DNA from: Siphonodentalium dalli
Lineage: Eukaryota > Mollusca > Scaphopoda > Gadilida > Siphonodentaliidae
Reading direction: 5' to 3'
Assembly: GCA_032622095.1 (NCBI GenBank)
Contig: CP136069.1
Coordinates: 155,423,043 to 155,487,042, forward strand
DNA length: 64,000 bases
A program made the position numbers and the translations under genes. This document shows, piece after piece, positions 56,498-64,000 of the stretch. The notes below the pieces were generated by a model. It saw nothing but the letters and a program-made list of their open reading frames with translations. It did not search any database and had not been told where the DNA came from. How positions within the stretch are numbered: position 1 is the first letter of the stretch; each line of letters starts with the position of its first letter.

Positions 56498-58196
56498 AGG
56501 ATAGGATAATTTATTTACAATATACACATGAATAATACAATGGAAGTAACACATAAAAGGTAATGTTGTATATTGTTGGGGGTTAGCCTAGCCCTATCGG
56601 GCTGTCTTCCTGCTACCCCCTATATCACTATAAATAATTGAATCGATGGCTTGTATTTCATATCCACGCACACGTACAGACTATAATCATATACATATAA
56701 AAGTATCTAGAACATAGTATTTAGGGCATATCACAAACAAGTATCGGTGTGGTTGTGAGACAATCCAGACTAGTTATAAGATCGATAATGCATTATCTCT
56801 CCATAATAATGTTTTGAACTTTTCATATTTTCTAACACATATGAACAGTTTCGATTCCAGTTCCATGGGTATTTTAAGAACAAAGTATTTAGTTTTTATA
56901 AGAGGAATCTATATAGATCGCCGGAAAGTCTTTGTGTTGAGTGAGGTTTAGGGATAATTCAAATTAACAGTACAAATATATAATGTTTATATGTATGTCT
57001 AGTGGTATAGGGTCATTGTTAGAGAAGTCCTAATGATGTACGGTAGTATTATGATGCATGGTAGTATATGGGCATTTTTTAGGAACGAGAATGCGATAGT
57101 GTGAACACCGGTGTGAATGTTCGTATTATTTAAGAGCACAGTCCTTTGTTTTTACATCGTACACTTTCTGGGTAATTTCTCAGCATGGCTATCTGTAAGC
57201 GCTTCTTCAATGTGTGCCTGCTTTGGCAAGATGTATAATCTTTTTCCATATTGTTCCATGTTGTGGGGAAGGCGTGGTGGGGTAGTTTTCCCGACCAGTC
57301 AGTTCTAGGTAGTTCTAATAGTACGGGATTCCGGTGTCTAGGTGTTGATTTTGCTCGTTTGTTGTACATCATTCCAAAAGACGCGGGCAGGCGATTATAA
57401 CACCAGTCATGCATGAAAATTGACGAATTGAGAGTGTGTAAGTCATATATTTTCAAGATTTTCTCTTTTTTAAAGAGTGGATCTGTGTGACTCCTGTACT
57501 TCTTATTGCATATTATACGCAATGCTCGTTTTTGTAATAGGAATACTTTCTTGACTTCCGGGACATGACCCCATATTTGGATACCATAAACTAAGTGGCT
57601 TTGAATCAGTGCATAGTACAATGTTTTCAATGCTTTACTTGGGAAAAAGTTTTTCACCTTATTGATGCAATAGATTGCATGTGATATTTTGGAGCAGATT
57701 ATGGATATGTGCTTTTTGAATGTCAAGTTTTCATCAATGTGGATACCTAGAAATCGTGTCGATGATTCACGCCCAAGATTCCATATCCGGTTCAATTGAA
57801 TGTTATTTAGCGTTAATGTCAAAGTATTCCATTTGTTGTCATTGTTTTGGGGGTGTAAAAGCATATAATTGCTTTTATTAATATTAATTGATAGTTTATT
57901 ACAGCAGCACCAATCGGATACATTGGCTAATTCATTGTTGACATAACTTTGTACTAGTTCGCCATCTTTACCGCTTGTGAATAGTGTATAGTGTCATCGG
58001 CATAAAATGTCCATTGTTGTAGAATTTACCATATCATTCACGTATATTAAAAAAATAATCGGCCCAAGAATTGAGCCTTGGGGGACTCCACAGGAAGTAT
58101 TCATAAGGTGAGAAGTACTCCCACTATATTCAACGTATTGCCTCCTCTCATTCAGGTAACTTGTCCACCCTTACGAGATGGTCAATAGAACTCGAT
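56498..58196 (-). pseudogene. 5'-truncated LINE: RT palm/thumb and C-terminal region plus 3' UTR
   Basis: On the minus strand from about 58185: GWTSYLNERRQYVEYSGSTS, then CGVPQGSILGPIIFLIYVND (RT motif B), a YADDT catalytic box near 57990, DGELVQSYVNNELANVSDWC, KSNYMLLHP, RFLGIHIDENLTFKKHI, then KALKTLYYALIQSHLVYGIQ, IWGHVPEVKK and LQKRALRIICNKKYR. A TAA precedes GWTSYL. The YADD box is read in another frame: apparently one base lost before it and two bases (TA) gained after, restoring the frame. The 244-codon ORF 57130-57864 is the downstream part. The 3' UTR ends near 56498 with 'aataaattatcctatcc'. It is a LINE remnant of Jockey/CR1 type; it lacks an endonuclease and is inactive. Confidence 0.85.
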
Positions 58197-58250
58197 GAAA
58201 TCCCCCCCCCCTTCCTAGGAACGACAGACAACGCATTCTTTGTTTTCCTT
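58197..58250 (+). repeat. 'ccttcctaggaacgacagac' repeat, one of four copies
   Basis: The string ccttcctaggaacgacagac with acgcattctttgtt occurs at about 56384, 58210, 62574 and 62718, i.e. on both sides of the LINE and twice more in the H2 elements to the right. Confidence 0.7.
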
Positions 58251-58643
58251 TTTTTTAACACTGATTCCCGGAAACGACTCACATAAGCATTCACGCTTGA
58301 TGTCGATTCAGGTATTGCATTGAAAACAAACGCGATAACATTGCATTGAATTGCCCGTCATACAGATAAGTAGATAGCGAAAACGACGCTCTTTATATAG
58401 ACACTTCGGAAAACTGACGCTCTTTAACTATCAACGCGATTAACCCCCGCCGTGCCTTTGCGGTGATTTTGAGAGTGGAGAACGCGTGCTCTGAGCTTCT
58501 CCAAAATGCCGCGACGACGATTCCCGTGGGTTTTTACATTTAGATGGGAAGTTTGAACTCAATCGAGCGAACCGTTTTCGATTCTATGAAGTACACACAT
58601 ATATATATATATACGAAGTCTCAAAATATATAGTATAGATAGA

Positions 58644-59014
58644 CTAGCCGATGAGCCCGACGTTGTCCGGGCTATTCAAAAACCAAATTTCAGAACCAAA
58701 TTTCAATGTGCATGCGCGAAGCTGGCGTCGCACGGCCTCGGCGACCCGATAAAATTCGTATCCGGGGCAAGATACATTCACATACCAAATTTCAAGTCGA
58801 TAGCTCCACCCGTTTCCGAGATCTCTCTGCGCATGCGCGAAGCGGGCGCCGCACGGGCTCGCCAATACGACAACGTCCACCGCCTGGTCAAACTACACAC
58901 ACGTACCAAGTTTCGTCCCGATCGGTCGAGAATCGTAGATTTGTATAAATGACATACATACAGACAAACAAACATACAGCCAGACAAACAGAGGTCTTCA
59001 AAATATATATGAGA
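58644..59014 (-). mobile_element. Helitron-like H1 element c
   Basis: CTAG end at 58644; 5' TCTCATATATA at 59014; the shortest array member, with one to two 122-bp units. Confidence 0.68.
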
Positions 59015-59566
59015 CTAGCCGATGAGACCGACGTTGTCCGGGCTATTCAAAACCCAAATTTCAAGTCGATAGTTCTACCCAGCCCGACGTTGTCCGGGCT
59101 ATTCAAAAACCAAATTTCAAGTCGATAGCTCTACCCGTTTCCGAGATCTGGTCTGCGCATGCGCGAAGCTGGCGTCGCACGGGCTCGGCGACCCGATAAA
59201 ATTCGTATCCGGGGCAATATACATTCACATACCAAATTTCAAGTCGATAGCTCCACCCGTTTCCGAGATCGCTTCTGCGCACGCGCGAAACTGGCGTCGC
59301 ACGGGCTCGGCGAACGATAAAATTCGTATCCGGGGCAAGATACATTCACATAGCAAATTTCAAGTCGATAGCTCCGCCCGTTTCCGAGATCTCTCTGCGC
59401 ATGCGCGAAGCGGGCGCCGCACGGGCTCGCCAACACGACAACGTCCACCGCCTGTTCAAACTACACACACGTACCAAGTTTCGTCCCGATCGGTCGAGAA
59501 TCGTAGATTTGTATAAATGACAGACAAACATACAAACATCCAGAGGTCTTCAAAATATATATGAGA
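59015..59566 (-). mobile_element. Helitron-like H1 element d
   Basis: Same ends; about three units and a partial duplication of the 3' hairpin region at 59079-59105. Confidence 0.7.
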
Positions 59567-60117
59567 CTAGCCGATGAGCCCGACGTTGTCCGGGCTATTC
59601 AAAAACCAAATTTCAAGTCGATAGCTCCACCCGTTTCCGAGATCTGGTCACATAGCAAATTTCAAGTCGATAGCTCCACCCGTTTCCGAGATCTCATCTG
59701 CGCATGCGCGAAGCTGGCGTCGCACGGGCTCGGCGATCCGATAAAATTCGTATCCGGGGCAAGATACATTCACATACCAAATTTCAAGTCGATAGCTCCA
59801 CCCGTTTCCGAGATCTCGTCTGCGCATGCGCGAAGCTGGCGTCGCACGGGCTCGGCGACCCGATAAAATTCGTATCCGGGGCAAGATACATTCACATAGC
59901 AAATTTCAAGTCGATAGCTCCACCCATTTCCGAGATCTCGTCTGCGCATGCGTGAAGCGGGCGCCACACGGGCTCGCCAATACGACAACGTCCACCGCCT
60001 GGTCAAACTACACACACGTACCAAGTTTCGTCCCGATCGGTCGAGAATCGTAGATTTGTATAAATGACAGACAGACAGACAAACAAACAAACAGAGGTCT
60101 TCAAAATATATATGAGA
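59567..60117 (-). mobile_element. Helitron-like H1 element e
   Basis: Same ends; about three units; abuts element d and the H2 element to the right. Confidence 0.7.
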
Positions 60118-60605
60118 CTAGCAGGTTTTCAATGAGTTAATTGTGCTTTTTTAATTTTTTAATTTTTTAATTTTATTTTACCCGATTTTTTTTGGTTTTT
60201 CAAGGAGTTAATTATGCCTTTTTAATTTTTTTTTTCAATTTTACCCGATTTTTTGTTGTTTTTCAATGAACCCGTCCATGACACTTCCCGTAGGTAGCAA
60301 GTTTGAGCTCAATCGGCATTCCCTGGAATTTCCCAGTAAATATTTAGCAAGTTTGAGCTCAATCGGTTCAAGTCTATAAAGGACACACTCATATATATGA
60401 CACTTCCCGTAGGTAGCAAGTTTGAGCTCAATCGGCATTCCCTGGAATTTCCCAGTCACCAACGCGGCGTAATTTTGGTACATATATATAGAGACCAATT
60501 GTCCATCGGCTGTCATGTGTAGTAAAGATGTCTTATAAGCCGACATTGCCGTGGGGATGCCCGTTCCTACACGCGTTTTCGATTCTATGAAGTACCCACA
60601 TATAT

Positions 60606-60649
<44 letters not shown>

Positions 60650-60673
60650 GGAAGTCTCAAATTATATAGTAGA
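60118..60673 (-). mobile_element. Helitron-like H2 element b, 3' hairpin deleted
   Basis: CTAGCAGGTTTTCAATGAGT: the CTAG and first bases are present, but the GCCCGCC hairpin is missing. It contains two copies of 'ttcccgtaggtagcaagttt' and 'gagctcaatcggcattccct', then a (TA)n run and a TCTACTATATAATTTGAGAC 5' end. Confidence 0.6.
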
Positions 60674-61460
60674 CTAGCAGGTTAGCCCGCCACCGGCGGC
60701 GTTCGTCAGAAGCATGACATTTTTAAAATTATTAAAAAAACAATTAAATGTTTTAATGATTGATTTGTCAATTGAACTGAATGGTCAGAATACAGAACTG
60801 AAAACGTGAGGAGACACGATGAGCCCGACGTTATCCGGGCTATTCAAAAACCAAATTTATCGCACGGGCTCGCCAATGCGACAACGACGACCACCTGGTC
60901 AAACTACACACACGTACCAAGTTTCGTCCCGATCGGTCGAGGTGTTGGTATCTGATGCAAAAGACGAAATTGTGAGTGTTGGTTTGTAACCGGGATTTCA
61001 GAGAAGTATCCACACTAACTACCCCCTAAGCCCTGACCTAAGTGTCATACATACTATAACAATGATGCTGAACACTTTGAGGCAATTATATTGCAGAAAT
61101 GTTGTAAGAGTACTATGGCATCCAATAAATCTCCCCGCATAGGAAACCACTCAAACGTATCCCGTATATCTCTCTGCAGTTGCTAATAACGTTGAATGGT
61201 AACAAACGCTCTTTATAGCGATGCGTCAAAAAACAAACGCTCATTAAATTATGACTTGATTAACCACCGCGGTGCCGATTGCGGTGATTTTAATGTTTGG
61301 GAAGGGAGAAACGGTGCTCTGAGCTTCTCCAAAACGCGACCACGGCGGTGTCCGTGTGATTTCACACTTATATACGAAATTTGAGCTCGATGGGTGCAGT
61401 CGTTTTCGATTCTATAAAGTACACACATATATATATACGGAAGGTTCAAAATATATAGTA
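60674..61460 (-). mobile_element. Helitron-like H2 element c with embedded H1 piece
   Basis: Typical 3' end (CTAGCAGGTTAGCCCGCCAC). A fragment of H1 ('gagcccgacgttatccgggc' and 'gtttcgtcccgatcggtcg') sits at about 60822-60940. The 5' end is slightly altered (TACTATATATTTTGAACC). Confidence 0.6.
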
Positions 61461-62397
61461 CTAGCAGGTTAGCCCGCCACTGGCGTGCTTGGTCAGAAAC
61501 ATGACATTTTTTAAATACATTTTTTAACGATTGATTCGTTAATTGAACTGCGACCCGATAAAATTCATATCCGGAGCAAGATACATTCACATAGCAAATT
61601 TCAAGTCGATGGCTCCACCCGTTTCCGAGATCTCGTCTGCGCATGCGTCGCACGGGCTCGGCGATTCGATAAAATTCGTACCCGGGGCAAGATACATTTA
61701 CATACCAAATTTCAAGTCGATAGCTCAACCCGTTTCCGAGATCTCGTCTGCGCATGCGCGAAGCTGGCGTCGCACGGGCTCGGCGAACCGGTAAAATTTT
61801 TATCCAGGGCAAGATACATTCACATAGCAAATTTCAAGTCGATAGCTCCACCCGTTTCCGAGATAACGCATTCTTTGTTTTCCAATGAGTTAATTCATGG
61901 TACCCGTCCTAAACTTCAGAGCGGACAGTCAATTAATCCCGTCGTGAAATCCCTCTGCATAATATTTCGAGCTCTTAGATCAATTCTGCCTTTTTAGTCG
62001 AGATAATTTCATTTCGTCCGCATCCATATTTCGGACGCATGGGGTCAGTCGTTTAGCCACGTCCATTGGAATCCACTTCCGTATTTCTAACGCATGTGGT
62101 GTGTCGTTTAGAAACGACCATATCAATAAAGAGCGTTTATTACTAAAACCTCCGTATAAGGTATAGATAAAGAGTGTTATTGCCTTAACCCCCCCCCCCG
62201 CTGTGCCTTTGCGGTGATTTGGGAGTGGATAAAGGGTGCTCATGGCTTCTCGAAAACCATACTACGGCGGTGTCGGTGAGATTTTACACTTACATACGCA
62301 ATTTGATCTCAATCTGTACACGCGTTTTGGATTCTATGAAGTACACACATATATACACACACATATATATACGAAGTCTCAAAATATATAGTATAGA
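61461..62397 (-). mobile_element. Helitron-like H2 element d with embedded H1 units
   Basis: H2 3' end at 61461, then 122-bp H1 units at about 61551-61865 inserted without H1 ends, then H2 sequence to a TCTATACTATATATTTTGAG 5' end. Confidence 0.6.
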
Positions 62398-63496
62398 CTA
62401 GCAGGTTAGCCCGCCACTGGCGGCATTCGTCCCATGGCTTTGTTTCAGAAACATGACATTTTTGTAATTATTTTGTTTTTATTTATTTTTGTTTTTTATT
62501 TTTTAATTTGAATTTAATGTTTTTTAAATTTAATTTTTTGTTTCTGGCGGAAAAATTTACCCGTAGAAATCGCCCCTTCCTAGGAACGACAGACAACGCA
62601 TTCTTTGTTTCGTGAAATCTCTCTACGATAACATTGCATTGAATTGAAATTAAATTTTAAATTGTTTTAATTAAATTTTTTGTTTCTGGCGGAAAAATTT
62701 ACCCGTAGAAATCCCCCCTTCCTAGGAACGACAGACAACGCATTCTTTGTTTCGTGAAATCTCTCTACGATAACATTGCATTGAATTTAAAACAAACGCT
62801 TCCCGTCGGGAAATCTGTCTTCGGGTCTTTGTTGGCATCACGGCTCCCCGAAAACTCTCACATTGCCGAAAACGTGTATTTAGTAATATCGTTGTTGTTG
62901 ATATTTACGGCTTGGGGGCTATTTTCTTATTTAGCAAGTTTGAGCTCAATCGGTTAGAGTCTATAAAGGACACACTCATATATATGACACTTCCCGTAGG
63001 TAGCAAGTTTGAGCTCAATCGGCATTCCCTGGAATTTCCCGTAGATTGGCAGATTCCAGTAGCTTTATAACGGTATATCTGGGGAGAAATCTGATGCTAT
63101 ATTCGTGATTATCTGGGATGATTTCGGTATATACCGAAGGTATATACTGTAAAATCAAAGCGCGCCATCCGTGCTCGCAGGGAATAAATTTCGAGCGATA
63201 ACGTTTGCGTTCCCGTATAACTCTGCAGATGCGAATAACGTTGAATGGGAAACAGACGCTCTTTATAGAGATGCGTCAAAAACAAACGCTCATTAAATAA
63301 TCACTTGATTAACCCCCGCCGTGCCTTTGCGGTGATTTGAGATTGGAGAACCGGTGCTCTGAGCTTCTCTAAACCGCTACCACGGTCGTGTCGGTGGGAT
63401 TTGACACTTACATAGGAAGTTTGATCTCAATCTGTACACGCGTTTTGGATTCTATGAAGTACACACACACACACACATATACGAAGTCTCAAAATA
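62398..63496 (-). mobile_element. Helitron-like H2 element e, left arm of inverted duplication
   Basis: H2 3' end (CTAGCAGGTTAGCCCGCCAC), an internal direct duplication around 'aaaaatttacccgtagaaat' (62550 and 62692), and a 5' region truncated at the palindrome centre. Confidence 0.6.
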
Positions 63497-64000
63497 TATT
63501 TTGAGACTTCGTATATATGTGTGTGTGTGTGTGTGTACTTCATAGAATCCAAAACGCGTGTACAGATTGAGCTCAAACTTCCTATGTAAGTGTCAAATCC
63601 CACCGACACGACCGTGGTCGCGGTTTAGAGAAGCACAGAGCACCCGTTCTCCAATCTCAAATCACCGTAAAGGCACGGCGTGGGTTAATCAAGTGATTAT
63701 TTAATGAGCGTTTGTTTTTGACGCATCTCTATAAAGAGCGTCTGTTTGCCATTCAACGTTATTTGCATCTGCAGAGAGATATACGGAACATACATTAAAT
63801 TAAAAAAACATTTGTTTCTGACCAACCCTGCGAGCACGGATGGCGCGCTTTGTTTTTACAGTATATAGTTATATACCGAAATCATCCCAGATAATCACGA
63901 ATATAGCATCAGATTTCTCCCCAGATATACCGTTATAAAACTACTGGAATCTGCCAATCTACGGGAAATTCCAGGGAATGCCGATTGAGCTCAAACTTGC
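62993..64000. repeat. Large inverted duplication centred at 63496/63497, open at window end
   Basis: 63497-64000 is the reverse complement of about 62993-63496, starting with a perfect 'gaagtctcaaaata' dyad. The arms differ by roughly ten substitutions over 300 bases and by one diverged block (63195-63222 against about 63778-63828), so they are not identical copies. The window ends while still inside the right arm. Confidence 0.85.

Larger units (their letters stand above)
56143..58643 (-). mobile_element. Helitron-like H2 element a, interrupted by a LINE
   Basis: The 3' end (plus-strand view CTAGCAGGTTAGCCCGCCAC) has a CCGCC-AGT-GGCGG hairpin nine bases before CTAG. The 5' end TCTATCTATACTATATATTT is at 58643. 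The LINE at 56498-58196 lies inside. The interior is T/A-rich. Confidence 0.65.

Noticed and set aside
59770-60090. Arg/Cys-rich frames of 60-106 codons in the H1 array, also at 34304-35258 and 55148-56016
   Set aside because: The same sequence in every H1 copy on both strands; explained by the 122-bp unit.

Overview
This window looks like an invertebrate animal genome made almost entirely of mobile and repetitive DNA. There is no dense coding, no operon structure and no ribosome-binding-site pattern. There are many non-LTR retrotransposon pieces, long palindromic MITE/foldback elements, Helitron-like arrays, a minisatellite and a satellite. The region at about 17-26 kb is rich in the palindromic word TACATGTA, and several repeats carry phrases such as 'gtcgaaaaagggccataac' and end in short GC hairpins. 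I associate these with lophotrochozoan, especially molluscan, genomes. That assignment is inference; no species can be named.

Layout. 1-4.05 kb: a minus-strand two-ORF non-LTR retrotransposon cut by the window edge, with an intact ORF1 (coiled coil plus RRM-like end) overlapping a broken ORF2 (APE-type endonuclease plus reverse transcriptase). 6.3-14.5 kb: inverted-repeat elements, a Helitron-like tandem block, a 1.3-kb foldback carrying a nested TTAA-flanked MITE, and a duplicated segment with a MITE in opposite orientations. 15-17 kb: a hairpin-ended repeat and a head-to-head inverted minisatellite. 18.6-26.3 kb: a dense MITE field, including a 0.93-kb near-perfect palindrome, three pogo-like MITEs with TA duplications and two copies of a GGCGACACC-ended element, then a 5'-truncated LINE. 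27.7-29.5 kb: a 45-bp minisatellite. 30.4-33.2 kb: a ~164-bp satellite with higher-order structure. 34.2-35.3 kb: one Helitron-like element in plus orientation flanked by A and T. 36.4-36.6 kb: the best host-gene candidate, an exon-like piece of a purple acid phosphatase N-terminal domain. 37-53 kb: further MITEs, a Myb/SANT-like fragment, LINE fragments and a 0.57-kb palindromic element with a 5-bp duplication. 53.6-64 kb: a head-to-tail array of at least ten Helitron-like elements of three families, one interrupted by a LINE, ending in a large inverted duplication that runs off the window.

How the parts relate. The few coding sequences are mostly retrotransposon proteins; the non-autonomous elements need enzymes (piggyBac-, pogo/Tc1- and Helitron-type) that are not encoded here. 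Host coding is limited to isolated exon candidates whose neighbouring exons I could not find. The most interesting material is structural: Helitron 3' hairpin-CTAG ends abutting 5' TC ends in tandem, a 122-bp internal repeat varying in copy number between neighbours, a shared short motif recurring in unrelated families, and very long intrastrand palindromes. All calls come from reading by eye; no database search was run.
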